In this document: positions 7,556 through 15,085 of the stretch, piece after piece
Numbering within the stretch: position 1 is the stretch's first letter
How the letters are laid out: the number at the start of each line of letters is the position of its first letter
Assembly (NCBI RefSeq): GCF_012676905.1
Contig: NZ_CP051428.1
Location: 3,372,001 to 3,436,000 of the forward strand
DNA from: Paenibacillus albicereus
GTDB taxonomy: Bacteria > Bacillota > Bacilli > Paenibacillales > Paenibacillaceae
Length of the DNA: 64,000 nucleotides
Reading direction: 5' to 3'
Notes under the pieces: model-generated
What the model was told of the DNA's origin: nothing
Database searches by the model: none
The model's input: only the letters and a program-made list of their open reading frames with translations
Position numbers and translations under genes: made by a program

Positions 7556-8273
7556 CGGTTCTATCTCCTTTCAGCTTCTTGAGGAAGTCTAGCGCTCGCT
7601 GGCCGCCGTCGACCTGAACCTTGCTCGGCATAACTCCGTATCCTCGAGGCTGGCAGTAGTAGACGCTGTCCTCCTCTTCCGTCACGTCCCCGTACCACTC
7701 CAGCGCCTCGACGGCCTCTTCCAGCCGCTGGCGAAGCTGGTCGCTCTCCTGCACCGCGTCCTGGCGCTGGCCGTCGATCTGCTGCAGCTTGTCCCGCAAG
7801 CGATCGTTCTCGGCCTGCAGGCGGTCGGCCCGGTCGCGCTGCTCATCCAGCAAGGTTGCATTATGCAGGGCTTGGAGGTGATTCGCGCCCATCCGCGCTT
7901 CCAGCCGCTCGATCTCTCCCTGCTGGCGCTGTACCTCTGCCTGCAGATGAGCATACTCCTTTACCGTCTCCTCAACCTTTTCGCGGTAGGCATTCTGCCA
8001 GTGCAGCGCTGATCGTCTTGCATCTTCGACATGCCCTTCGCACCAGAGCGCCTTCCATTCGGCAGCGGCCAAATCCGCCTTCAGCCGCTGTACCTCGGCT
8101 AGGAGGGATCGGAGGTCGACGAGGAACACATGCCTGTTCTCTCCCAGGTACCCGTCTCCCTTGATCCAGAGGTCGGTGCCATCGAGTTTCAAACTGGACG
8201 GCTTCTCCAGCGCCTGCACGATCTCCGCCATCTGCTCCGCCGTCATGGGGGCGGGCTGCTGTTCGTTACTCAT
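7548..8273 (-). CDS. Coiled-coil phage protein
   Basis: 241 residues from the ATG at 8273 (CGAGGAGG upstream). Residues 45-190 are an almost continuous coiled coil rich in Glu, Gln, Arg and Leu; the end has a small region with YYCQPRGYGVMPSK and a Lys-rich tail. Function unknown. Confidence 0.65.
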   Translation of the reverse strand: MSNEQQPAPMTAEQMAEIVQALEKPSSLKLDGTDLWIKGDGYLGENRHVFLVDLRSLLAEVQRLKADLAAAEWKALWCEGHVEDARRSALHWQNAYREKVEETVKEYAHLQAEVQRQQGEIERLEARMGANHLQALHNATLLDEQRDRADRLQAENDRLRDKLQQIDGQRQDAVQESDQLRQRLEEAVEALEWYGDVTEEEDSVYYCQPRGYGVMPSKVQVDGGQRALDFLKKLKGDRTDG

Positions 8274-8421
8274 GGGCGGCCTCCTCGTCGAACATGACTT
8301 TTTCCCATTCGTCTTGCAAAGCCGCTTCCTCTTCACCGATGTTATACAGTTCCGCCTGCAGCTCGCGTTTCCGCTCAATCAGGTTGTCGATCTTCTCTGC
8401 CACTTCCTGACGTCTACTCAT
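8266..8421 (-). CDS. 51-residue helical phage protein
   Basis: ATG at 8421 with AGGAG 9 bases upstream. Sequence (VAEKIDNLIERKRELQAELYN) is a charged amphipathic helix. It overlaps the genes on both sides by a few bases. No function assigned. Confidence 0.6.
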   Translation of the reverse strand: MSRRQEVAEKIDNLIERKRELQAELYNIGEEEAALQDEWEKVMFDEEAAHE

Positions 8422-8672
8422 GGGCGGTCTCCTAAAATGATTTCAATGCTACTAGGCTCACCGATGGCTTTTGCCGTCACCTGATAGCCTATTCCCATAG
8501 CGGCCGTAAGCCGCATCAAAATGTCCGAACGTGCTTCTGTGTCAAAGTGGCAGACCATTCCTCCGATCGTGTGGGCCGCCATTGACAACAAGGCATAGAG
8601 CTTTTCCTCTGATGCACACTTGCCGGACTCATTTATCAGGTATTTCGCTACATTTTCGAATGTCGGTTCCAT
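8418..8672 (-). CDS. Hypothetical phage protein (84 residues)
   Basis: ATG at 8672 preceded by AAGGAGGGATAGCGG, a ribosome-site cassette repeated before several genes of this operon. Mixed alpha/beta composition; no family recognised. Confidence 0.6.
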   Translation of the reverse strand: MEPTFENVAKYLINESGKCASEEKLYALLSMAAHTIGGMVCHFDTEARSDILMRLTAAMGIGYQVTAKAIGEPSSIEIILGDRP

Positions 8673-8685
8673 CCGCTATCCCTCC

Positions 8686-8862
8686 TTAGGAGCCCCCATG
8701 GGCTTCCCTCGCAATCTGCATCATGGCCGGGTAGGTGTCCCTCTTGATCGCTTCGATCGTTTCCGCCATCTCCCGAAACGTCATGCCGTCGTCCTCGATC
8801 ATGCGGCGCATACCATCGACTACTAGCGCCTGGCTGATTTTGTTCAGGTTGGTTCTACTCAT
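8686..8862 (-). CDS. 58-residue hypothetical phage protein
   Basis: ATG at 8862 with GAGG upstream; the TAA lies inside the next gene's ribosome binding cassette. The product is helical (MTFREMAETIEAIKRDTYPAM). No family recognised. Confidence 0.6.
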   Translation of the reverse strand: MSRTNLNKISQALVVDGMRRMIEDDGMTFREMAETIEAIKRDTYPAMMQIAREAHGGS

Positions 8863-9067
8863 GTGCTGCCTCTTCAGCCTCTCGGACTACCTTGCTTATA
8901 AAGGTGGTTGCGAGGCATTGGATTTTCTCGCCTTGGCGGCCGCCCTTGAGGATTCTCCGGTACTCGACGCTATAGCCGAGATAAGATTGGAAGAGCCTCT
9001 CTACTTTGCGATCAGGTCCAGTCGTCATGATGTATGTCTTACCGGGCTGAATATCCTCTACTTTCAT
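8855..9067 (-). CDS. Hypothetical phage protein (70 residues)
   Basis: ATG at 9067 follows AAGGAGGGATAGCGA. Begins MKVEDIQPGKTYIMTTGPDR, a beta-rich opening seen in small phage proteins, and ends in an acidic helix. Function unknown. Confidence 0.6.
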   Translation of the reverse strand: MKVEDIQPGKTYIMTTGPDRKVERLFQSYLGYSVEYRRILKGGRQGEKIQCLATTFISKVVREAEEAAHE

Positions 9068-9070
9068 TCG

Positions 9071-9328
9071 CTATCCCTCCTTGACCGCCGCCACACACTC
9101 GCGGAACCGGCGCTTAATGAAATCGTCGTGCCGGGCGCTCGCCACGTTGGGATGGCGGTGCCGTTGCCGGAGATACTCCGGTCCGACATGGTCGATTGAT
9201 GCAGGCGGGCTGGCCCACCACGAATCCGTCCAGCGCCCGGTGCCATCGGTAAACCGGCTCATGTAACCGTCGATTTTGCCATCCGGCTTGTCGCGATACG
9301 GCCACATCTCGAATTTCAGTCGTGCCAT
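9071..9328 (-). CDS. Hypothetical phage protein (85 residues)
   Basis: ATG at 9328 follows AAGGAGGGATAGC. Contains a Trp-rich centre (TGRWTDSWWASPPAS) and a basic C-terminal helix (HDDFIKRRFRECVAAVKEG). No family recognised. Confidence 0.55.
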   Translation of the reverse strand: MARLKFEMWPYRDKPDGKIDGYMSRFTDGTGRWTDSWWASPPASIDHVGPEYLRQRHRHPNVASARHDDFIKRRFRECVAAVKEG

Positions 9329-9350
9329 GCTATCCCTCCTTGGGAGGCCC

Positions 9351-9683
9351 CTAGGGGCGCTCCGCTGTATAAATCTTTGCCCGCTCCCGGCCCTGTCGCT
9401 GCCGTTGATACTCATCTGGCAGCTGCGCCTTACCATGCAGGCCCATGTGATGCGGGCATAAATCCCGGTCCTTGCCCACGTTGGTCGCGCATTTATCGCA
9501 AATGGGCAGGTCGCACGTTTCGTATTTGTCGCCTCGGTTTGCCTCGATAAAGTCCTTGTAATCCCGGAAGAACGTCAATGGATTGCTGTAGTCGACGACA
9601 TAATCGCACCAGCGGTTGACCGGGTTACGCTTGCAGACTGCGCATATGCCGTTGCTGCCGAACGAATCAATGACATCAGCCAA
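9351..9683 (-). CDS. Cys-rich, probable zinc-binding phage protein
   Basis: 110 residues with a TTG start at 9683 (GGAGGGGAACGG upstream). Three Cys pairs (CAVC, CDLPICDKC, and C with HH in LCPHHMG) suggest one or two zinc sites. Basic C-terminus. It may bind nucleic acid but nothing more can be said. Confidence 0.6.
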   Translation of the reverse strand: MADVIDSFGSNGICAVCKRNPVNRWCDYVVDYSNPLTFFRDYKDFIEANRGDKYETCDLPICDKCATNVGKDRDLCPHHMGLHGKAQLPDEYQRQRQGRERAKIYTAERP

Positions 9684-9734
9684 CCGTTCCCCTCCTTGGA
9701 AGCCGTAGCCTCCCTGTGTTGTGCCCCCTGGGGG

Positions 9735-10733
9735 CTAGATGACCAGTTGGAGCTGTCCGTCCCGCGCCGCCGTGAACCAATCATGCTGCTCCGTCGGCGC
9801 AAGCACTGCCTCGAAGATCGCTTCGAGCACCTGTACGACGATGGAGTTGCCGGCCAGCTTGTAGAGCGCGGCGTTTCGCTTGCCCGGCATGCTCGGAAAT
9901 TCAGCGGCCGCAGCGTCGAAGTCCTCATCCGTGAACCCCATGAGCCGCCAGCATTCGCGCTCCGTCAGGTATCGGTACTGTCCGCCCTCCTGCCGGATGA
10001 TGCCGGCGTTCGGGCAGCGGTCCTGCCGTGTGCTGATGGTCCAGCAGCTGTCCTCGATCACGTCCAACGGGCGATACTTGCCGCGCACCGCCGGGTTGAA
10101 CTCCTCGATTCGGTTGAGCATGGAGGGGATGTTGATCTGATACTGCTCGCCGGTGACGTCCGGCTCCAGGAACTCGTTGATGTGCCTCATCGGCCGCCGG
10201 CGGAGCCGCCCGAAGTCGAAGGCCGGCCCGCCGAGCGTGCTGATCGTGAACACCCGGTTCCTGTTCTGTGGAATGCCAAAGTCCATCGCATTGATGACGT
10301 CGAAGCTGTTGGTGTAGCCCAAACGTTCCATGTCCCGCTGATACTTGTTGAAGCTATGAATGATGTCGCTATCCAAGACGCCCTTGACGTTTTCCCAAAC
10401 AACAACTTTCGGTCGCCACTCTCCCATGGCCTCAATGATTCGGAGTGTCTCCCACATCAGCGAGCTGCGCGTCTTGTCCTCGTCTTTGCCGCCAAGCCTC
10501 TTGCCGGATCGGCTGTAGTCCTGGCACGGGCTGCCATGGACCAGGATGTCTGGCCGCAGGTTCCATCCGACGACCGACTGCGGCTTGTGCAGCCGATCGT
10601 ACATGGCGTTGTAGCTGCGCACTGCCTTGGCGTCGATCTCGACGTAGTCGATCGCTTTGTGCTCGACGCCTAGGTTGATGAGCGCCTTCCTCGGAGCGCC
10701 GATGCCGCCGAAGAGCTCGAGGATCTTGATCAC
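9735..10733 (-). CDS. DNA (cytosine-5) methyltransferase
   Basis: A 332-residue C5-MTase with motif I (LELFGGIGAP), motif IV with catalytic Cys70 (GSPCQDYS), motif VI (ENVKG), motif VIII (QNRNR) and C-terminal motifs (KLAGNSIVVQVLEAI). It starts with GTG at 10733 after GGAGGGATAGGGA. No restriction endonuclease gene is beside it, so it probably protects phage DNA from host restriction or marks the genome. The target site cannot be read from sequence. Confidence 0.9.
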   Translation of the reverse strand: MIKILELFGGIGAPRKALINLGVEHKAIDYVEIDAKAVRSYNAMYDRLHKPQSVVGWNLRPDILVHGSPCQDYSRSGKRLGGKDEDKTRSSLMWETLRIIEAMGEWRPKVVVWENVKGVLDSDIIHSFNKYQRDMERLGYTNSFDVINAMDFGIPQNRNRVFTISTLGGPAFDFGRLRRRPMRHINEFLEPDVTGEQYQINIPSMLNRIEEFNPAVRGKYRPLDVIEDSCWTISTRQDRCPNAGIIRQEGGQYRYLTERECWRLMGFTDEDFDAAAAEFPSMPGKRNAALYKLAGNSIVVQVLEAIFEAVLAPTEQHDWFTAARDGQLQLVI

Positions 10734-10765
10734 TCCCTATCCCTCCTTATGAAACTGACAGGCTG

Positions 10766-10963
10766 TCAGGACTGAACTTCGCCTTTGGCCCATTTCTCGA
10801 AGGCGTCCTCGTAGCACCGACCTTGTGCTCCGTCCGTGCCGTTTTTCTTGATGCGGATGTAGCTGACATGGTACGTCCTGCATGTTCTGGAAGGGTCCAT
10901 GGCGAGAACTCGCCGGTTCGGGCCTTTTTCGCCGTAGTAGGTCTTCCCAACCACAATCTCCAT
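10766..10963 (-). CDS. Hypothetical phage protein (65 residues)
   Basis: ATG at 10963 overlaps the TGA of the MazG-like gene. A GGAAGG motif lies upstream. Begins MEIVVGKTYYGEKGPNRRVL, beta-rich; the C-terminus has YEDAFEKWAKGEV. Unknown function. Confidence 0.6.
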   Translation of the reverse strand: MEIVVGKTYYGEKGPNRRVLAMDPSRTCRTYHVSYIRIKKNGTDGAQGRCYEDAFEKWAKGEVQS

Positions 10964-11340
10964 CAGAGCACCTTCCCGCCGTGACGGACCGGTCGAGTGG
11001 CGTTGTAAGCCATCTTCTCGGCGATGATGCTTTCCAGATCGATGCCGTACCGGCCTGCGGCGTCAAGCACCCGAATGACGATGTCGGCCAGCTCGGAAGG
11101 GATGCCGCAGGGCTTGTCGCCGTTTTCGTACCACACCTCGTCCGGCTGCTTCCCGACCCGGAAGTCCTCCAGCGCCTCTGATGCCTCGCTGTGGATCAAG
11201 GCGATGATCTCTCCGAAGCTGCGATCCTCATCCCACCATCCTTTAGAGATAGCGTTTTGGTGAGCAGCGTTTACGAGGTCATTGATTCTGGCCGGCGCCA
11301 CGCCTTCGGGCAACTGGACGGTCTTGATTGGTTGGGTCAT
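10963..11340 (-). CDS. MazG-like nucleotide pyrophosphohydrolase
   Basis: 125 residues from the ATG at 11340 (GAGGAG upstream). The MazG-type four-helix signature is present: IALIHSEASEALEDFR (metal-binding EAxE-type helix), PSELADIVIRVLD (second acidic helix) and the typical ending EKMAYNATRPVRHGGK. Such enzymes hydrolyse NTPs or dNTPs and are common in phage early operons. Confidence 0.85.
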   Translation of the reverse strand: MTQPIKTVQLPEGVAPARINDLVNAAHQNAISKGWWDEDRSFGEIIALIHSEASEALEDFRVGKQPDEVWYENGDKPCGIPSELADIVIRVLDAAGRYGIDLESIIAEKMAYNATRPVRHGGKVL

Positions 11341-11570
11341 TGATTTCTCTCCTCTGGATTGGATTTTTGCTTCAAGTAATCGTTGATGTACCATGCGGCT
11401 TTTTTAATGTCCTCGTCTCCGTTTTTGTGGTTAGAGCGCCAGCAATACTTGATTGCATTGCCCTTTACAAAGCCGCGGAACTCCTCTGGCGTAAGGGCTG
11501 CTCGGATCGCTTCAATGCACTCAATGCCTCCGGCGTTGTAATGACTCGGATGATTGACTTGGTCGCTCAT
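11337..11570 (-). CDS. DUF3310 domain protein
   Basis: 77 residues with the DUF3310 signature VNHPSHYNAGGIECIEAI and KYCWRSNHKNGDEDIKKAAWYI. The family is widespread in phages, often next to nucleotide enzymes, and has no settled function. The ATG at 11570 has AAGGAG upstream. Confidence 0.85.
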   Translation of the reverse strand: MSDQVNHPSHYNAGGIECIEAIRAALTPEEFRGFVKGNAIKYCWRSNHKNGDEDIKKAAWYINDYLKQKSNPEERNQ

Positions 11571-11572
11571 TA

Positions 11573-11986
11573 CTATTGCTCCTTCCGCTTTTTGCGCTTT
11601 CGGCCGCGTCCATCTGTATGAAGTCCATGCTTTTTCATTTGGTGGCTGACGGTCGAGTGGGAAATGCTGTACTTGATTGCGATCTGGTTAATCGTCAGGC
11701 CTGCAGCAGAGTCGGCCTGGTACATCTCCCGTGTGATGACGGGCATGTGTCCGTCGCCGCGCCTGCGGGCTCCAGAGGGTAGTTCCTGAGGCTGCCGGGG
11801 CTCAACCTTGGGGTAAGGGATACCACGGTCCGCTGCGGTCGGGATGAGGTGGTTTTTGCCCTCTATGTGCCATTGATGCTCCTGCTCCGTCATCTGGTAG
11901 ACAGCCACTCCGCTCGACCCCTCAAACGGCCTGGTATCCATCTTGGGGACTGCCCGGTGCGAGCCAGCTGGCATAAAGTCACTCAT
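11573..11986 (-). CDS. Phage protein with C-terminal helix-turn-helix
   Basis: 137 residues. The last 55 contain a homeodomain-like helix-turn-helix (LTINQIAIKYSISHSTVSHQMKKHG) followed by a very basic tail (GRGRKRKKRKEQ), so DNA binding is likely. The N-terminal part is polar and without family resemblance. Confidence 0.6.
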   Translation of the reverse strand: MSDFMPAGSHRAVPKMDTRPFEGSSGVAVYQMTEQEHQWHIEGKNHLIPTAADRGIPYPKVEPRQPQELPSGARRRGDGHMPVITREMYQADSAAGLTINQIAIKYSISHSTVSHQMKKHGLHTDGRGRKRKKRKEQ

Positions 11987-12177
11987 CGCGGCAGCCTCAC
12001 TTTCTTTTGGTAGTCGACCTTGCCGATCGGGTACGACTTCCTTCGGTGATCGATTTCTTCTTGCGCGGCGAGCTTGTCGGCAGTTGTCGCCATCGGGTCA
12101 TCGTAGAGGATGATCATCAATTGAGCGCGGCTCGCTTTTCGAAAATTGGGTTCAGTCACCGTCTTCACCCTCATCAT
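11983..12177 (-). CDS. Hypothetical phage protein (about 64 residues)
   Basis: The frame opens further upstream, but the neighbouring gene runs to 12152, and an AGGATGAAG site favours the ATGs at 12177 or 12174. Basic at both ends. Unknown function. Confidence 0.5.
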   Translation of the reverse strand: MMRVKTVTEPNFRKASRAQLMIILYDDPMATTADKLAAQEEIDHRRKSYPIGKVDYQKKVRLPR

Positions 12178-12463
12178 CTTCATCCTGCGTTTGATCCGTA
12201 TTTCCGCCTGTAGACAAGCGTTTCGCGATTGCTTCACGCTGCTCGGGCGTCAATATCCTCTCCGCAATGATGCGGACGTTTTTCTCCTTTAAAGTCCACC
12301 TTCCGGAAATAACTCTTTCCCCGTCGTATTCCGGGTTAATCGGAGCTCCTGCGATCTTTGTCAGCTTGCGTATATGAGGCTGGAACGCAGACCAAGCTAC
12401 CCAAACCCGCTCTACTGAATCAAATCTCAAAATGGTTTCTTGCTCTTCGCGCGAATATGTCAT
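12152..12463 (-). CDS. Hypothetical phage protein (103 residues)
   Basis: ATG at 12463 after GAGGAGGTAGCG. Helical with a very acidic C-terminal tail (DEDDEGEDGD). It is preceded by a LexA-like box, so it may be SOS-induced. Confidence 0.6.
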   Translation of the reverse strand: MTYSREEQETILRFDSVERVWVAWSAFQPHIRKLTKIAGAPINPEYDGERVISGRWTLKEKNVRIIAERILTPEQREAIAKRLSTGGNTDQTQDEDDEGEDGD

Positions 12464-12481
12464 CGCTACCTCCTCGAAATA

Positions 12482-12495
12482 AGAACACTCGTTTG
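12482..12495. promoter_or_regulatory. LexA-like SOS box
   Basis: AGAACACTCGTTTG fits the Gram-positive LexA consensus CGAACRNRYGTTYG at 12 of 14 positions and lies about 20 bases before the gene at 12463. It shares ACACTCGTT with the stronger box at 55106-55119. Confidence 0.4.
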
Positions 12496-12539
12496 GTCAA
12501 ATGGGCGTAAGAGCCCGCTGCCGAGCTGGTGCGCGGCAT

Positions 12540-13121
12540 TTATGCGTTATGAAGGATCTTGGTCGTGACATCGACTTGATAGGGCAGCGTGTCCAGCAGC
12601 GGCTGCAGTTCGCGCATCCGGTAGAGGTTAAGGGCGGCTCGGGCAATGATGTAAGCGTCGATGATGTTGTCCGATCGCTTCAGCCCGGCTACGGGGTAGC
12701 CGAAGTGCTGAATTGATGCTCGCTTCACTTCAGCCTTTTTCTCGGGACCGGTCAGGCGGCGCTTGTTGCCCGTCTCGCCCGTCCATCCGGTGACCCCGAC
12801 ATACTGCTTGGTCCATATCGGGTTGATCTCGTTGTAGCGTAGCTGCCGGCGGATAATCATGGACCGAAGACCGCCGTGTAGTGCGCCTGTTGTTAAAGGC
12901 TTCTGTGTTTTCGCCGCCGCCTGCTCGATAACGATCTCATCGCCAGGCTTCAGGAGCCGGTATAACTGGTTTTCGAGGTCGACTAGCTGCGGCATGCTGA
13001 TTTCCCTACCCTTGCCCTTCTCGCCGGCGCCTATCAGTTCGAGCTCCTCCAAAATGCTGCCGTCGTAGTCGAGGGCGACGAAGCCGGTCTTCGTGGCCGG
13101 ATCCACCCCTACGAAGCGCAT
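12540..13121 (-). CDS. RuvC-like Holliday junction resolvase
   Basis: 193 residues, RNase H-fold: MRFVGVDPATKTG supplies the first catalytic Asp (D7), IVIEQAAA the Glu, and a C-terminal SDNIIDAYIIARAAL the later acidic residues. Phage RuvC-like enzymes resolve recombination and replication branches before packaging, which suits the RecT and YqaJ genes upstream. The ATG at 13121 is preferred to a GTG at 13133. Confidence 0.8.
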   Translation of the reverse strand: MRFVGVDPATKTGFVALDYDGSILEELELIGAGEKGKGREISMPQLVDLENQLYRLLKPGDEIVIEQAAAKTQKPLTTGALHGGLRSMIIRRQLRYNEINPIWTKQYVGVTGWTGETGNKRRLTGPEKKAEVKRASIQHFGYPVAGLKRSDNIIDAYIIARAALNLYRMRELQPLLDTLPYQVDVTTKILHNA

Positions 13122-13258
13122 CGCTTCTTCCACCTTCCGAGAATTTCCCTATCCCACGGCAGCTCCAGGACATAAAAAACTTGTCCGATGACCCGGCCGC
13201 GCTTATCAAAGATGACTTGCCCCGGCCTTGTTTGCATGATGGGGTCAACCTTTGGCAT
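13109..13258 (-). CDS. 49-residue hypothetical phage protein
   Basis: ATG at 13258 with GGAGGG about 9 bases upstream. MQTRPGQVIFDKRGRVIGQV is beta-rich and the C-terminus is basic. It overlaps the resolvase start by 13 bp. Confidence 0.5.
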   Translation of the reverse strand: MPKVDPIMQTRPGQVIFDKRGRVIGQVFYVLELPWDREILGRWKKRCAS

Positions 13259-13433
13259 CTGCTGCATCCCTCCATCGGTATCGTTGGGCTTGATCGGCTA
13301 CGTAGTCGTAGGTGCGCATGAGCTTGTCTCGTTCGGGTCCGCCGAAGAGGGGGTCGTCCAACTTCTTTGCCTTTTCACGTAGCCATGTCAGCGAGTTTTC
13401 GTATTGCTTGTCGTCCTCAATGCGCTTTGTCAC
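13245..13433 (-). CDS. 62-residue hypothetical phage protein
   Basis: GTG at 13433, inside the end of the helicase gene, with GAGG just before it. Charged helical protein (DKQYENSLTWLREKAKKLDD, then YDYVADQAQRYRWRD). Function unknown; the start is uncertain. Confidence 0.45.
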   Translation of the reverse strand: MTKRIEDDKQYENSLTWLREKAKKLDDPLFGGPERDKLMRTYDYVADQAQRYRWRDAADAKG

Positions 13434-14751
13434 GCGCCTCAGCCGCCTTCCTGCGGTCCTCGTCGGTGATGTTAAGGAAACGGCCGGTCGTCTTATTAAA
13501 GGCCATCTCGACGACTCCTGTGCCCACATCGCGCCCCTTTGCGACAATCACCTCGACGATGTTTTTCTTCTCGCTTTCCTTGTCGTAGTAGTCGTCCCGA
13601 TAAAGGAAGATCACGATGTCGGCATCGCTCTCGATTGAACCCGATTCCCGAAGGTCGCTCATCATTGGGCGTTTGTCCTGGCGCTTTTCGCAGTCACGGC
13701 CGACTGCAGAGATTGCGATGACAGGGATGTTGTATCGGCGCGCCAACTGCTTCAGTCCCTTGGACACGTAGGCAATCCGCTCATGATCGCTTTTGAACCG
13801 CTGGTCCGTCTGCACCAGCTGCAAGAAGTCGATGTAGACGACCAGATTTGGGTTGACCTTAACCAACTGCTTAACCTCTCGGGAGATGTGCTGGAACGTC
13901 ATGCCGGCCGTGTCGTCTATGGAGATCGGCAGCCGATCGAGTTCGTCCATCGCATAGCTCCAGCGCTCCCAATCCGAATCGGAAAAGGCGCCGCTTTTCA
14001 TCTTCTTGCCGTCGATGTTGCCAAGCACCGAAAGGAACCGTTCGCCGATCCTCTTGTCTGGCATCTCCAGAGAGAACAACACCGCTTCGTATCCGCCTTT
14101 GGCAGCAGCAATCATGTCGTTTACGATGTAGGCGGTTTTGCCCATAGATGGCCGCGCCGCGATGATTTCAAGGTCGCTACGTTGGTGGCCGCCGGTCAGT
14201 TTATCCAATTCAGCGCTCGCCGTCTGTGCGCCGGTCATCCCCCGCTGCTGGCTCCGCTTGTGCAGCTCCTTCGAGTGTCCCGCGAGCACATCGCTCATCT
14301 TCTTCACGCTGCTGGTCGCCGGGCCATTCTTGATCGCGGCAATCTCTTCGAGAGCAGCTTGAGCTTTGCTGACGTATTCTGCCGCGGTGCTCGCCCCTCC
14401 GGATCCGACATCGGCCATCATTCGCAGCGTGTCTTCTGTCCGCCGGCGAATGTAGCTATCCCGGATAATTGCCTGATGCTTTTGGAGGTTGTCTTGGCTG
14501 TAAGACGAGCTTGCCAATTCAGCTAGGTAAGATGGTCCGCCGATCTTAAACAGATCCGTTCCAGAGCGCTCGGCCATCATCACGAGGTCGAGCGTGCCCT
14601 CTTGCTCGTAAATCACTTTAAAATATTCGAGGATTAGCCGATGCCGCTCGTCCTGCAACTCTTCCGGCTGAATGTAGATCTCGTCCATTAAATCCGGTTG
14701 GAGCAGGGCAGCACCGAGGACGGATATTTCTGCGTAGAGCTTGTCACTCAT
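13417..14751 (-). CDS. DnaB-type replicative DNA helicase
   Basis: 444 residues with the DnaB plan: N-terminal helical domain (SVLGAALLQPDLMDEI), linker, then RecA-like ATPase with Walker A AARPSMGKTA, FSLEMP, Walker B VYIDFLQLV and DLRESGSIESDADIVIFL. It is the phage hexameric helicase, loaded by the G39P-like protein encoded directly upstream, whose stop overlaps this start (ATGAGTGA). Confidence 0.95.
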   Translation of the reverse strand: MSDKLYAEISVLGAALLQPDLMDEIYIQPEELQDERHRLILEYFKVIYEQEGTLDLVMMAERSGTDLFKIGGPSYLAELASSSYSQDNLQKHQAIIRDSYIRRRTEDTLRMMADVGSGGASTAAEYVSKAQAALEEIAAIKNGPATSSVKKMSDVLAGHSKELHKRSQQRGMTGAQTASAELDKLTGGHQRSDLEIIAARPSMGKTAYIVNDMIAAAKGGYEAVLFSLEMPDKRIGERFLSVLGNIDGKKMKSGAFSDSDWERWSYAMDELDRLPISIDDTAGMTFQHISREVKQLVKVNPNLVVYIDFLQLVQTDQRFKSDHERIAYVSKGLKQLARRYNIPVIAISAVGRDCEKRQDKRPMMSDLRESGSIESDADIVIFLYRDDYYDKESEKKNIVEVIVAKGRDVGTGVVEMAFNKTTGRFLNITDEDRRKAAEARDKAH

Positions 14752-15085
14752 TGACGTCACCGCCCCGCAGCATTTTCGGAATCAACCGCTCTGGCAGCGG
14801 TACTGCTTGCTGATGCCATCCCTCGATCTCCCGCAGCCGTTCTGCTGTCTCCGAGCGCAGCTGGGCGTAATCGGTAAACTGGCCGGGGTCTCGGGCGATG
14901 ATGTCCGCGGCTGTTGGCGGATAGGGACTCTGCTGCATGAACGACTTCAAGTTCAGCTTGGCGGCCTCGAACGACATGGCCTCCATCAGCGAGTGCCAGA
15001 CTGCTGATTTTTCCTCGCTAATCTCGAAATGCTGGTAGTTGCTCCGTATGATCGCCATAAGCTGGATGACCTCTGTCTTCTTCAC
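14744..15085 (-). CDS. Replicative helicase loader/inhibitor (G39P-like)
   Basis: 113 residues from GTG at 15085 (GAGGAGG upstream). The N-terminal KKTEVIQLMAIIRSNYQHFEISEEK and W helix match the SPP1 G39P family, which keeps the helicase inactive until it is delivered to the origin-bound initiator. Genes for initiator, loader and helicase are adjacent here in the expected order. Confidence 0.85.
   Translation of the reverse strand: MKKTEVIQLMAIIRSNYQHFEISEEKSAVWHSLMEAMSFEAAKLNLKSFMQQSPYPPTAADIIARDPGQFTDYAQLRSETAERLREIEGWHQQAVPLPERLIPKMLRGGDVNE

Noticed and set aside
12515-12548. Segment GAGCTGGTGCGCGGCATTTATGCGTT resembling the 47-bp repeat near 1425, noted in pieces
   Set aside because: Only a loose match with several differences; probably chance codon similarity.
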